This document shows positions 54,512 to 63,727 of a DNA stretch of 64,000 nucleotides, piece after piece (the stretch's first letter is position 1; each line of letters opens with the position of its first letter). Location: positions 124,001 to 188,000 of the forward strand of contig NZ_JAXAFK010000004.1 of the NCBI RefSeq assembly GCF_033898505.1. The letters are read 5' to 3'. The position numbers and the translations under genes are program-made. The notes beneath the pieces were generated by a model that saw only the letters and a program-made list of their open reading frames with translations, was not told where the DNA came from and searched no databases. Origin of the DNA: Pectobacterium carotovorum. Its GTDB lineage: Bacteria; Pseudomonadota; Gammaproteobacteria; Enterobacterales; Enterobacteriaceae.

Positions 54512-55855
54512 ATGAAAAAAATTGAAACTGATATTCTATGTGAGAACGATCTCGCTCTGGAAACACAGGCATCGTTTATCGGGGGCTTTTTTAAAAAGAA
54601 AATTGGCTCCGTTCCCGTTGCGCTTTTTATGGCGATTGCCGCTATCGTTGCTATCGCAGCCTATGAAGGATACCTGCCTAAAAATATGATTGGCGGTTTC
54701 GCCGTCATCATGACAATGGGCTTTTTACTGGCACACATTGGCAGCAACATTCCCGTGTTCAAAGATATCGGCGGCCCGGCGATTCTGTGCCTGATGGTAC
54801 CGTCCGTTATGGTGTATTTTGAGCTGTTCAACGACAACACCATGAAAACCGTCCACCTGCTGATGAAAGAAGCGAACTTCCTGTATTTCGTCATCGCCTG
54901 TCTGGTGGTCGGCAGTATTCTGGGTATGAACCGCAAAATCCTGATTCAGGGTATGGTGCGCATGTTCGTCCCGCTGGTCATCGGTACGGCAACGGCGCTG
55001 GCAACCGGTTTGCTGGTCGGTAAACTGTGCGGCTATAGCTTCTACCACACCTTCTTCTTCATTATCGTGCCAATCATCGGCGGCGGTATCGGTGAAGGCA
55101 TCCTGCCGTTATCTCTCGCCTATTCTGCCATTCTGGGACAAACCCCGGATGTGTATGTTGCTCAGTTAGCGCCTGCTGCCGTCGTCGGTAACATCTTCGC
55201 GATTCTGTGTGCTGGCGTGCTGTCTCGTCTGGGTATGCGCCGCAAGGATCTGAACGGCGAAGGCCGTCTGGTTCGCAGCGATGAAGACAACGCGATGTTC
55301 GCCGTCAACGACGCGCCAAAACCGGTCGATTTTCATCTGATGGGCGGCGGACTGCTGATGATTTGCGCCTTCTTCATCGTCGGTGGCCTGTTTGAAAAAC
55401 TGGTACACATCCCCGGCCCGGTGCTGATGATTTTGATCGCTGTCTTCTGTAAATACGGACGCGTGATTCCTGCCGTTATGGAAACCGGCGCGCACAGCGT
55501 TTACAAATTCGTCTCCAGCTCTCTGGTATGGCCGCTGATGATCGGGCTTGGCATGCTGTATATCCCGCTGGAGAGCGTCGTCGCGGTCTTCTCTGTCGGT
55601 TACGTCATCGTCTGCGGTTCTGTGGTGCTGTCCATGGCGCTGGTGAGTTTCCTGATTGCGCCTTACCTGAACATGTATCCAATTGAGGCCTCCATCGTGA
55701 CCACGTGCCACAGCGGGCTGGGCGGTACGGGTGACGTGGCGATTCTGTCCGCTTCTAACCGTATGTCTCTGATGCCGTTCGCACAGATCGCCACCCGTAT
55801 CGGCGGTGCGTCTACCGTCATCGCGGCAACGCTGCTGTTGGGCTGGGTTGCTTAA
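54512..55855 (+). CDS. 2-hydroxycarboxylate carrier (CitS/MaeN family)
   Basis: 447-residue inner-membrane secondary transporter with two inverted halves. Both re-entrant loop motifs are visible: VPIIGGGIGEGILPLS in the first half and GLGGTGDVAILSASNRMS in the second. The arginine that contacts substrate in CitS (R428) is kept as R429 in QIATRIGG. The position of CitS R402 appears to be Leu here, so citrate may not be the preferred substrate; malate or another hydroxycarboxylate is possible. The ATG at 54512 is chosen over the GTG at 54503 for spacing from AGGG. It converges with the two-component genes and has its own terminator. Confidence 0.9.
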   Translation: MKKIETDILCENDLALETQASFIGGFFKKKIGSVPVALFMAIAAIVAIAAYEGYLPKNMIGGFAVIMTMGFLLAHIGSNIPVFKDIGGPAILCLMVPSVMVYFELFNDNTMKTVHLLMKEANFLYFVIACLVVGSILGMNRKILIQGMVRMFVPLVIGTATALATGLLVGKLCGYSFYHTFFFIIVPIIGGGIGEGILPLSLAYSAILGQTPDVYVAQLAPAAVVGNIFAILCAGVLSRLGMRRKDLNGEGRLVRSDEDNAMFAVNDAPKPVDFHLMGGGLLMICAFFIVGGLFEKLVHIPGPVLMILIAVFCKYGRVIPAVMETGAHSVYKFVSSSLVWPLMIGLGMLYIPLESVVAVFSVGYVIVCGSVVLSMALVSFLIAPYLNMYPIEASIVTTCHSGLGGTGDVAILSASNRMSLMPFAQIATRIGGASTVIAATLLLGWVA

Positions 55856-55880
55856 CCCAAACACCATTTAGTAATAACGA

Positions 55881-55912
55881 AAACGCCACGGTAATGACCG
55901 TGGCGTTTTTGT
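55881..55912. terminator. Terminator between the 2-HCT carrier and the response regulator
   Basis: AACGCCACGGT-AATG-ACCGTGGCGTT followed by TTTTG on the plus strand. The A-rich left side gives a T run on the minus strand too, so it can serve both convergent genes. Confidence 0.88.
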
Positions 55913-55945
55913 TTATTCACTGTGCTTTGTTCACAGCCTTTTATT

Positions 55946-56668
55946 CTATTCACAATACTGGCGCAGCGAATCCTGCTTTTCCGGCAGCAGACGATACAGG
56001 TAAACCGGCCGGCCGGTAGAGCCGTACAGGATGTTGGTGGTCAGGATACCGGTATCAGACAAGTAGATCAGGTATTTACGGCAGGAGACGCGGGAAATAC
56101 CAATCGCATTCGCCAGCATTTCGGTAGAGAACTCGATACCCTGATTGCCCTCAATCCACTCGCAGACGGTACGCAGCGTCAGGCTGGTTAGCCCTTTCGG
56201 TAATTTCTTACGTTCGCTGACCGTGCTACTGCTGGTACGGCGAATCAGGTTATCAATATCCGACTGCCCAACAAAATCGCGATGCTTAAACAAGTTCGCC
56301 TCTTCGCGATAGGCGGTCAGCGCCTGTTCAAAACGCGAGAACTGGAACGGCTTAATCAGGTAGTCCACCACGCCGTAGTGCAGCGCTTTCTTGATGGTAT
56401 ACACATCGCTGGCAGAAGAGATGATGATAACGTCCGTCTTCTCACTGAATTCACGGATAGTCGGCAGCAGATCCAGTCCATTATCCTGCTGCATATAAAT
56501 GTCCAGCAGTACCAAATCGATTTCCGAGTCAGGTTGCATCAACAGGTTTCGCGCCTGCTGCAACGTGGGGACGGTCGCATAGCAGCTAAATCCAGAAACC
56601 TGGTTCAGATAAGATTTGTTAAGCTCTGCAACCATGGCATCGTCATCAACAATCAGTACATTAATCAT
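55946..56668 (-). CDS. CitB/DpiA/DcuR-type response regulator
   Basis: 240-residue regulator. The receiver domain holds DDD at 8-10, the phosphorylated D56 in VLLDIYMQQ and K in YLIKPFQFSRF. A C-terminal helix-turn-helix includes MLANAIGISRVSCRKYLIYL. This arrangement is typical of the CitB family, which controls citrate or C4-dicarboxylate genes. The start MINVLIVDDDAMVAELNKSY at 56668 overlaps the kinase stop by 8 bases. It probably activates the carriers on both sides. Confidence 0.92.
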   Translation of the reverse strand: MINVLIVDDDAMVAELNKSYLNQVSGFSCYATVPTLQQARNLLMQPDSEIDLVLLDIYMQQDNGLDLLPTIREFSEKTDVIIISSASDVYTIKKALHYGVVDYLIKPFQFSRFEQALTAYREEANLFKHRDFVGQSDIDNLIRRTSSSTVSERKKLPKGLTSLTLRTVCEWIEGNQGIEFSTEMLANAIGISRVSCRKYLIYLSDTGILTTNILYGSTGRPVYLYRLLPEKQDSLRQYCE

Positions 56669-58289
56669 GGTCAAACAGCCTTGCTTGATAAGGAATAGTA
56701 ACGAAAAACTGGGTGTACACCTCAGGTTCTGATTCAAACTCGATAGTGCCGCCAATCTTCTCCAGACTCTGTTTGGTCAGGTACAGGCCGATACCGCGCC
56801 CGCTGCCTTTGGTAGAGAATCCCTGTTCATAAATGCGCGCCTGACTCTCTGGCAAAATGCCGGGGCCGTCATCCCCCACGGTACAGTGAAGGCGGCCATT
56901 CTGATGATGGAAACTTACGCTGATTTCGCAGTTCTCCTGCCCATCAATCGCGTCCATCGCATTCTCAATCAGATTACCCAATACGGTAATCAATTCATTC
57001 GTGGCATCGACATCATCGGTATCCGGCAGCAGACTCTCCTCACTGATGGAGAGCGTAATGCCGAGATCGCGCGCGCGGTTGATTTTACCCAACAGGAAGC
57101 CGGCAATCACTGGCGATTTCACTTTACGAATAATCGAACCGATTTCCGCCTGATAATTATTGGCGGTCTTCAGGATATAATCTTCCAGCTGCGAGTAATA
57201 CTTTAAGTGCAGCATCCCCAGGATGACGTGCAGCTTGTTCATAAACTCGTGCGACTGCGCACGCAGCGCATCCGCGTAGTAGGACATCCCACTCAACCGT
57301 TGCAGCAGCTGGCTGATCTCCGTTTTATCACGGAACGTCGCAATGGCGCCGATAATATCGCCCTTCACAAAAACTGGAACGGTGTTGGTCAGCAGCAGGT
57401 GGCCGTTAAAGTTAATCTCTTCATCGCGCCGTGGCGTGCCGCTCTCCAGCACCTGTTTCAGGTGCAGATGTTCCAGCCACTGCTCACTGACGCGCTCGGC
57501 TGGCTTCGACGACGGCGTTTCACTGCCTTGCGGCTTATTCTGCCGGAAAAGCCGTCGCGCCTCATCATTGATCACCGTAATCCGACCATGTTGATCGACC
57601 GCGATGACGCCTTCTTTAATGTGTTTGAGCATCGCGTTGCGCTGCTCAAACAGATTCGAGATCTCAAACGGCTCGAATCCCAGCATAATGCGCTTGAGCA
57701 CCTTCACCAAAATCAACGTGCCGAGCCAACCGACCAGCGCCCCTGCCAGCAGCGTCCAGGGGATCATCCAGCGGTTATCGCTAATCACCTTCTGCACGCT
57801 GGTTAAGGCAATTCCCAGCGCGACGACGCCAACCTGCTTATGGTTGCTGTCGAAAACCGGCGTAAAGACCCGCAGCGCAGGATCGAGCGTCCCGCGGTTA
57901 ATGGCGGTATTTTCCATGCCCAACAGCGCCGGATAGATATCCCGACCAGCAAAATGCTCGCCAATTCTTTCCGGTTCAGGGTGGCTATGGCGCACCGTAT
58001 CCATGTCAGTCACCGTGACGAAAAGCAGTTGATTACGCAGGCGAATCGTCTCCGCCGCAATCTGCACTTCTTCAGGCCGGCCAATCCCTTTAAGTTCATC
58101 AATAACAACAGGAGAGGCGGCAAATGTGCGAGCAATGGCAAAGGCTTTTTCTCGCAGATGATCTTCTGAAAGCTGATTAATGCGAAAAAACAGCAAGGAA
58201 TAGACCACCAGCAACACCGCGCCAAGCACAACTGACACCATCAGAAACACCGATGTTCCCAGCTTTAGCGGTGCTTTTTTCTTGCCCAT
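56661..58289 (-). CDS. CitA/DpiB-type sensor histidine kinase
   Basis: 542-residue membrane kinase. Two transmembrane helices (about 10-35 and 170-195) flank a periplasmic PAS-like sensor with RHSHPEPERIGEHFAGRD and GRDIYPALLG, the pattern of CitA/DcuS carboxylate sensors. A cytoplasmic PAS follows (EGVIAVDQHGRITVINDEA). Next come the H-box LRAQSHEFMNKLHVILGML, the N-box NLIENAMDA, and the GDDGPGI and GSGRGIGLYL boxes. The ATG at 58289 has GGAGAG 5 bases upstream. Two carboxylate carriers nearby point to citrate or a dicarboxylate as the signal. Confidence 0.93.
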   Translation of the reverse strand: MGKKKAPLKLGTSVFLMVSVVLGAVLLVVYSLLFFRINQLSEDHLREKAFAIARTFAASPVVIDELKGIGRPEEVQIAAETIRLRNQLLFVTVTDMDTVRHSHPEPERIGEHFAGRDIYPALLGMENTAINRGTLDPALRVFTPVFDSNHKQVGVVALGIALTSVQKVISDNRWMIPWTLLAGALVGWLGTLILVKVLKRIMLGFEPFEISNLFEQRNAMLKHIKEGVIAVDQHGRITVINDEARRLFRQNKPQGSETPSSKPAERVSEQWLEHLHLKQVLESGTPRRDEEINFNGHLLLTNTVPVFVKGDIIGAIATFRDKTEISQLLQRLSGMSYYADALRAQSHEFMNKLHVILGMLHLKYYSQLEDYILKTANNYQAEIGSIIRKVKSPVIAGFLLGKINRARDLGITLSISEESLLPDTDDVDATNELITVLGNLIENAMDAIDGQENCEISVSFHHQNGRLHCTVGDDGPGILPESQARIYEQGFSTKGSGRGIGLYLTKQSLEKIGGTIEFESEPEVYTQFFVTIPYQARLFDHD

Positions 58290-58362
58290 GTCACTCTCCG
58301 AAACAACCATCATCACACCGTTATCTTATACTGTTTCGTCGCGTTTCGCGTGTCGTGATGCA

Positions 58363-58389
58363 TACGCCCCGTCACAGGGACAGGGCGTA
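58363..58389 (-). terminator. Hairpin between the DASS carrier gene and the kinase gene
   Basis: TACGCCC and GGGCGTA arms in the 190-base gap. There is no strong T run on the minus strand, so the kinase may be reached by read-through. Confidence 0.4.
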
Positions 58390-58479
58390 GGCGTGAAGAA
58401 AGGAAATCAGGCTTAACGTATTGCGGTACATTTTTCGCTCAGGCATGTTCCGCATCAGGAAAGCCAGTAGTACCTGCGT

Positions 58480-59892
58480 TTACCAGAAGCCGAGCAGTTT
58501 CCACCACATACTGCCAACACCCAGCCAGATAGGGATGATGACCAGGCTGATAGAGAAACCGATCTTCCACCAGGTTCCCAGCGGCATGTAGCCTGTACCG
58601 AACAGAATCGGAGCCGGGCCGCTGGAGTAGTGCGTTGTAGACATAAACAAGTTACTAAAGATACCGAACACCAGCACGGTCAGCATCGGCGGCGCACCGG
58701 CAGCCAGCGCGATAGAGACGAAAATCGCATACATGGCGCTGATATGGGCGATAGCACTCGCCATCAGATAGTGACTGTAGTAGTAAACCAGCAGCAGCAG
58801 ACCCAGCATCGGCAGCCAGTGCATGCCACTCACCGCACTGCCAGCCAAGCCACCCAGCCAGGCAATCAGACCCATTTTGTTGAGCTGACCCGCCAGCGTC
58901 ATCAGCACGGCAAACCACACCACGGTGTGCCAGGCTTCTTTCTCACCCACCACATCGTCCCAGCTCAGCGCACGGCTGAGCAACAGCACGCTCAGGCCAG
59001 CCAGCGCGGTCAGGGTCGCGTCGATATTCAGCGTGGAACCCAGCACCCAGAAGGTCACCAGTCCCAGGAACACGCCCAGCACCACCCACTCGTCGCGGGT
59101 CATTTTGCCCATTTCACGCAGTCTTTCGACGGCGATCGCACGCATTTCTGAGGTTTTCTTCAGTTCCGGCGGATAGAAACGGTAGATCAGGTAAGGAATC
59201 AGCGCCAGAGACAGAAAGCCCGGCAGCAGTGTCGCTAATGCCCAATCCGTCCAACTGATGTGAATACCGAACTGGGAAGCCAGTTTCGCCACCATCGGGT
59301 TGCCCGCCATGGAGGTCATGAACATCGCGGAGGTCACGGCGTTACACTGGAAAATGGACTGCACCAGGAACGCACCAATGCGGCGCTGCGTACCTTTCTC
59401 CGGTGTTGAATCATAGGCTTCGGCAATCGACCGGAACAACGGAGTAATAATCCCGCCGCAGCGTGCAGACGTGGAAGGCATGGCCGGGGCAAACAGCAGG
59501 TCGGTAAAGACCAGACCATACGCCAGACCGAGCGAGCTATTCCCCAACTTGCTGATGAACAGCAGACCAATACGCCGACCAAAGCCGGTTTTGATAAAGC
59601 CGCGAGAGATAAAGAAGGCACAGGCGATCATCCAAATGGTGGGATCGCTAAAGCCCGCCAGCACATCTTTAATGGATAATAACCCTAAGATGGCGACCGA
59701 GGTCAGGCTGAACATCGCCATCGCGCCAAGCGGGTAAGGAGAGAGAATCAGACCGACAACCGTGGCAATAAAAATCGCCATCAGATGCCAGGCATCGGGT
59801 TTAACCCCATCAGGAACCGGCAATAACCATAAGCCGCCGGCAATACAAAGGATAATTAGAAGCTTTATTAACCTGCTGTTATTCGCAGACAT
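58480..59892 (-). CDS. DASS-family carboxylate carrier (CitT-like)
   Basis: 470-residue inner-membrane carrier of the divalent anion:sodium symporter/exchanger family, with about twelve hydrophobic segments. It shares with E. coli CitT the WLLPVPDGVKPDAWHLMAIF start and the LAPAMPSTSARCGGIITP motif, whose Ser-Thr-Ala is part of the substrate-binding SNT-like signature. A second such motif is MSTTHYSSGPAPILFGTGY near the end. Substrates in the family are citrate, succinate, tartrate or malate. It is transcribed toward the two-component genes. The start at 59892 (MSANNSRLIKLLI) is close to that of relatives; an upstream ATG at 59910 is also possible. Confidence 0.88.
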   Translation of the reverse strand: MSANNSRLIKLLIILCIAGGLWLLPVPDGVKPDAWHLMAIFIATVVGLILSPYPLGAMAMFSLTSVAILGLLSIKDVLAGFSDPTIWMIACAFFISRGFIKTGFGRRIGLLFISKLGNSSLGLAYGLVFTDLLFAPAMPSTSARCGGIITPLFRSIAEAYDSTPEKGTQRRIGAFLVQSIFQCNAVTSAMFMTSMAGNPMVAKLASQFGIHISWTDWALATLLPGFLSLALIPYLIYRFYPPELKKTSEMRAIAVERLREMGKMTRDEWVVLGVFLGLVTFWVLGSTLNIDATLTALAGLSVLLLSRALSWDDVVGEKEAWHTVVWFAVLMTLAGQLNKMGLIAWLGGLAGSAVSGMHWLPMLGLLLLVYYYSHYLMASAIAHISAMYAIFVSIALAAGAPPMLTVLVFGIFSNLFMSTTHYSSGPAPILFGTGYMPLGTWWKIGFSISLVIIPIWLGVGSMWWKLLGFW

Positions 59893-60475
59893 AAGAACAC
59901 CACTCTTCATTAAAACGGATTCTGTATTCCCCGTCGTACTTCGAGCCGAGTTTGTGCTGCTCTCGAATTATTCAGGAGATATTCACGACGGATGTCCCGT
60001 GCGGAGGAGTGGGTATTTCGTTATTCTTCCTTCGTCACCCTGCTGAAAACAACGCAACAGGAATCATCTGCGGAAAAAAAGACGAGAAAACAAGGGTTCA
60101 GGGTGCTTCTCTCGTCTGATCAAATCAAGTGATTAATGAAGAGATAGTATTATAATGCGCCTGCAAAATAGCGTTACTTTAGTTACTAAAGGGGTTCATT
60201 AATTTATTTAAGAAACTGTCATGGTTTTAATTTCCCGATAAAAAAATCTTTTAAATTCAATAATATTTGACATTTATGGAACATAAAATTAACGAAATTA
60301 ACGACGAGGAAATGATAAAAAAACCTTATACCTAATAGTGGTAATATAATTCGTTCCCAGACAGTCAGTTATCTATTCCTTATTTATTTACTCAGGTACT
60401 CCCCTCTTCATAAATAAAAAAATAAATAGTCATTTGCCGGCGGAAAAATAGTAGTTTTTATCCAGCTGATAACAT
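59893..60475. other. Non-coding gap upstream of the DASS carrier gene
   Basis: 583 bases, AT-rich toward yidE. It holds the DASS promoter region (minus strand) and the downstream end of yidE. A stretch at about 59930-59985 (CCGTCGTACTTCGAG and TCTCGAATTATTCAGG) looks like the decayed end of an ERIC-type repeat. No gene or clear regulator site was found. Confidence 0.5.
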
Positions 60476-62134
60476 TTAGAGGGTGAGAAAAAGTACGGCT
60501 AATAGCTGCGGTGACATAATTCGCAGAAACATCGCCAGCGGATAAACCGTCGCATAAGACAACGCCGCTGCACCGCTGGTCGGGTGTAGCCCATTGGCAA
60601 ACGCCAACGCGGGCGGATCGGTCATGGAGCCCGCCAGCATGCCGCACAGCGTCAGATAGTTCATCTTACCCAGCGCTCGCGCCAGTATGCCGACCAGCAG
60701 CAGCGGCACAATGGTAATCAGCGCACCGTAGCCAATCCACCACACGCCGTCGCCGTTCAATAACGTATCAATGAAATCGCCGCCGGATTTCAGCCCCACC
60801 ACCGACAGGAACAGCACAATGCCGAGCTCGCGCAGCGCCAGGTTCGCACTGGGCGGCATAAACCAGTGAAGCTTACCGATACCGCCAATGCGCCCCAGCA
60901 CCAGCGCCACCACCAGCGGCCCGCCCGCCAGACCGAGCCGCAGAGCGACGGGAAAGCCGGGAATCATCAGCGGCACAGAGCCCAACAATACGCCTAACCC
61001 AATGCCGATAAAGACGGGCAGCATCTGTACCTGCTGAAGTTTTTGCTGCGCATTCCCCACGATATCCGCCACGGCATCGATCGCCGCTTTTCGCCCCACC
61101 AGATTCAGAATGTCGCCAAATTGCAGGCTGGCCTGATTGCTGGCGACCAGCTCGACGCCCGCGCGGTTCAGACGAGAAATCACAACATCGTAGTTTTGCT
61201 TCAGATTGAGTTCGCGAATCTTGCGTCCCAGCACCTTCTCATTCGTCACCACCACGCGTTCAACGTGCAGATCCGTACCGCGCGTCGAGAGCGATGTCTC
61301 CACTTCATGCCCGATGACCAGCCGCGCCTGTTCCAGATCGTTTTTCGCCCCAACCAGATGCAGATAGTCGCCCAGCTGAATGAGCGTCTGCGGCGACGGC
61401 ACCATCAGCTCATCGCCGCGTTTTAAACGGGAGCAGACAATGGTGTCTCGGTTCAGAATCGGCACATCCTGAATCGCCAGCCCTTGCAGATTGGTATTCG
61501 TCACCGACACATTCATTGTATGCAGCTGTTCATGGTGCTGGCCGTTACTGACCTCAAACTGCTTAGCTTCGTTCTCCACCGCGACGCGAAACAACACGCG
61601 CATCAGCCACATCACCAGTAAAATGCCGCAGATCCCGAGCGGATACGCCATCGCGTAGCCCGTCCCCATCTGGTTCACCAATGCCGCGCTCGAACCGAGA
61701 TCGGTCAAAATCTGCTGACCCGCGCCCAGCGACGGCGTGTTAGTCACCGCACCGGAAAAAATACCGAGGATAATGGGTAAAGGAATATTGAGCAGTTTGT
61801 GCAGCAGGACGGTCACGACACAGCCGAGAAACACCGTCAGCAGGGCGAATGCATTGAGACGCAGGCCAGATACGCGCAAAGAGGAAAAGAAGCCCGGCCC
61901 GACCTGAATGCCAATGGTATAGACAAACAGAATCAGCCCGAACTCCTGAATGACGTGCAACATGTCATCATTCAGTTGAATTTGATACTGATGGGCAACA
62001 TGCCCGACGATGATCCCACCGAACAGGACCCCGCCAATCCCTAAACCGACGCCATAAATCCGCCAATTGCCGATCCATAACCCCAGAACCGCAACCAGCG
62101 CCAGCATACTCACGGTAAGTGCGATATCACTCAT
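60476..62134 (-). CDS. yidE: YidE, putative AspT/YidE-type transporter with RCK_C domains
   Basis: 552-residue membrane protein (E. coli YidE 553). Five or so N-terminal helices ([38 protein letters not shown]) come first. Two central RCK_C (TrkA-C) domains at about 190-375 follow ([39 protein letters not shown] pattern). Another membrane half contains [18 protein letters not shown]. The GA.TNTPSL and GSMTDPPAL motifs are repeated signatures of the AspT/YidE/YbjL exchangers. Substrate unknown. It lies next to ibpB as in E. coli. Confidence 0.93.
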   Translation of the reverse strand: MSDIALTVSMLALVAVLGLWIGNWRIYGVGLGIGGVLFGGIIVGHVAHQYQIQLNDDMLHVIQEFGLILFVYTIGIQVGPGFFSSLRVSGLRLNAFALLTVFLGCVVTVLLHKLLNIPLPIILGIFSGAVTNTPSLGAGQQILTDLGSSAALVNQMGTGYAMAYPLGICGILLVMWLMRVLFRVAVENEAKQFEVSNGQHHEQLHTMNVSVTNTNLQGLAIQDVPILNRDTIVCSRLKRGDELMVPSPQTLIQLGDYLHLVGAKNDLEQARLVIGHEVETSLSTRGTDLHVERVVVTNEKVLGRKIRELNLKQNYDVVISRLNRAGVELVASNQASLQFGDILNLVGRKAAIDAVADIVGNAQQKLQQVQMLPVFIGIGLGVLLGSVPLMIPGFPVALRLGLAGGPLVVALVLGRIGGIGKLHWFMPPSANLALRELGIVLFLSVVGLKSGGDFIDTLLNGDGVWWIGYGALITIVPLLLVGILARALGKMNYLTLCGMLAGSMTDPPALAFANGLHPTSGAAALSYATVYPLAMFLRIMSPQLLAVLFLTL

Positions 62135-62251
62135 ACCCGTATCCTTTGCGGACGTTTTTATTGGGAAATGTCACTGCTGCCATACTCTGTGATGAGTATA
62201 TTTTGATTCTGGCAGAATGCTGGGTAAGGAAACGTGGCGGGCAACACAAAA

Positions 62252-62277
62252 CCGCGCCCGTAATGAGACGGGCGCGG
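62252..62277 (-). terminator. Terminator of ibpAB
   Basis: On the minus strand CCGCGCCCGT-CTCATT-ACGGGCGCGG is followed by TTTTGTG, 32 bases after the ibpB stop. Confidence 0.92.
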
Positions 62278-62309
62278 GAAGTCATCAGGTTAATAACGCG
62301 GATGTCACG

Positions 62310-62762
62310 TTATGATGCATCTTCAGCGGGCTGCTGGTTCAATGCCGGGCGACCACCGCCGATGGCGATGCGCTGCGGCTGCAAGGCTTCCGGCACGTCG
62401 CGCACCAGATCGATATGCAGCAGGCCATTTTCAAAATGTGCATCGGACACATGCAGATGCTCGGCCAGCGTAAAGCTCAGCGTGAAAGGCTTAAATACCA
62501 GCCCCTGATGCAGATACTCCGCGGCTTTCTCGGTCGGTGCCGGAGAACCTTTCACGGTCAGGCGCGGGCCTTCTACTTCGATATCCAGATCGCTCTGTCG
62601 GAACCCCGCCAGCGCCAGCGTGATGCGGTAGTGGTTGTCGTCTTTCTTCTCGATGTTATACGGAGGAAAATCAATCGGTTCCTGGCTGCCTTGCATTGAG
62701 CTGGCTAATTTGTCGAAACCGATCCACTGACGCAGTAAAGGTGATAAGTCGTAGTTACGCAT
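62310..62762 (-). CDS. ibpB: IbpB, small heat-shock protein
   Basis: 150-residue Hsp20-family holdase (E. coli IbpB 142) that binds aggregating proteins with IbpA. The start [20 protein letters not shown] at 62762 is the IbpB hallmark and has AAGGAG upstream. The alpha-crystallin domain (about 35-125) includes [20 protein letters not shown] and the conserved [20 protein letters not shown]. The C-terminus carries an IxI/V-type motif (QRIAIGG). The frame upstream of 62762 is leader. Confidence 0.95.
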   Translation of the reverse strand: MRNYDLSPLLRQWIGFDKLASSMQGSQEPIDFPPYNIEKKDDNHYRITLALAGFRQSDLDIEVEGPRLTVKGSPAPTEKAAEYLHQGLVFKPFTLSFTLAEHLHVSDAHFENGLLHIDLVRDVPEALQPQRIAIGGGRPALNQQPAEDAS

Positions 62763-62767
62763 GATAT

Positions 62768-62788
62768 GACTCCTTCTAAGAAGCGAGA
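62768..62788 (-). promoter_or_regulatory. ROSE-like thermosensor hairpin before ibpB
   Basis: On the minus strand the leader ends TCGCTTC-TTA-GAAGGAG. The UCGCU segment can pair across the AAGGAG ribosome-binding site with a G-G mismatch, the signature of ROSE RNA thermometers. Confidence 0.6.
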
Positions 62789-62927
62789 TTAAGATGCCCA
62801 TACGGGCGTACCTTATGCCAGCCACGATGCCATAGCTGACGTCGTCCCCATTCGGCAGACGATATGTTCATTTATGGCACTGCCGTTTCAGGCAATGCGC
62901 GATTCGTGCAAATAACGTGATGTGGGT

Positions 62928-63341
62928 TTACTTGATTTCAATCCGGCGCGGCTTCATCGCTTCCGGCACGATGCGCTCAAGATCGATGTACAGCAGCCCG
63001 TTTTCCAGATTGGCGCCTTTTACCTGAATATGTTCGGCCAGTTGGAATTTACGCTCGAAGTTGCGCTCGGCAATCCCCTGATACAGATAGTTGCGGGCAA
63101 CCTGCTCACCGGCGTGGGCGCCTTTTACAATCAATAAGTTGTCGTGCGCGGTGATGTCCAGTTCCTGCTCGGCGAAGCCAGCTACGGCAATCGCGATACG
63201 GTATTGATTCTCGTCAACCAGCTCGACGTTGTAGGGAGGGTAGCCGCCGTTACTCTGGGTCTGCCCGGTTTCTAAGAGATTAAACAGGCGATCAAAACCA
63301 ATAGCGGAACGGTACAGTGGGGAAAAATCGGGGTTACGCAT
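62928..63341 (-). CDS. ibpA: IbpA, small heat-shock protein
   Basis: 137-residue Hsp20 holdase, same length as E. coli IbpA. It begins [20 protein letters not shown] and shows [34 protein letters not shown] and [19 protein letters not shown]. The C-terminal RRIEIK contains the I-x-I motif used to dock on neighbouring dimers. AGGAGG lies 7 bases upstream. It is cotranscribed with ibpB. Confidence 0.96.
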   Translation of the reverse strand: MRNPDFSPLYRSAIGFDRLFNLLETGQTQSNGGYPPYNVELVDENQYRIAIAVAGFAEQELDITAHDNLLIVKGAHAGEQVARNYLYQGIAERNFERKFQLAEHIQVKGANLENGLLYIDLERIVPEAMKPRRIEIK

Positions 63342-63347
63342 AAAACA

Positions 63348-63370
63348 GCCTCCTAAACATGCAGCGAGGA
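63348..63370 (-). promoter_or_regulatory. ROSE-like thermosensor hairpin before ibpA
   Basis: The last part of the leader reads CCTCGCT-GCATGTTT-AGGAGG. The UCGCU motif faces AGGAG across an 8-base loop, masking the ribosome-binding site at low temperature, as in the known ibpA ROSE element of E. coli. Confidence 0.7.
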
Positions 63371-63453
63371 TTTATTGTTACCTTCCCTAAGGACAGGCTC
63401 ACAGCCGGAACGGATACCCTGACGGCGTATCGTTTTCTTCCGGCTTATTATCA

Positions 63454-63481
63454 ATATGGTGACCCCCCTCAGACTTTCAAG
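63454..63481 (-). promoter_or_regulatory. Sigma-32 heat-shock promoter of ibpAB
   Basis: On the minus strand CTTGAAA (-35, 63475-63481) is followed after 13 bases by CACCATAT (-10, 63454-63461), close to the CTTGAAA-N11-16-CCCCATNT consensus. Transcription should start near 63447, giving a leader of about 105 bases before ibpA. Confidence 0.85.
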
Positions 63482-63610
63482 AGGCAAAAAGGAAAAATCG
63501 CTGGGTTTCATGCAATATTCACTCACACTGCGGGCGTTATCACATACACTCAAAATAGGCAGATTTGGCCAAGTGCCGATCGTTTAAGCATCGAGATACA
63601 CGGGGCGACC

Positions 63611-63647
63611 ACAGGGGTGAGGCCTCCCTGCGGGAACCTCCCCCTGT
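63611..63647. other. GC-rich hairpin upstream of the yidQ-like gene
   Basis: ACAGGGG-T-GAGG and CCTC-CCCCTGT arms close a loop of about 14 bases, 80 bases before the lipoprotein gene. It could be a leader structure or a terminator of a small transcript. The 386-base gap 63342-63727 otherwise holds the ibpAB promoter and leader. Confidence 0.4.
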
Positions 63648-63727
63648 GTTTCCCCTAACAACGGACTTAAGTGACCAATATTAGGCTTCGACCCGCTCTG
63701 ACAGCAGGTTCTTAATGGACAGGTAAT

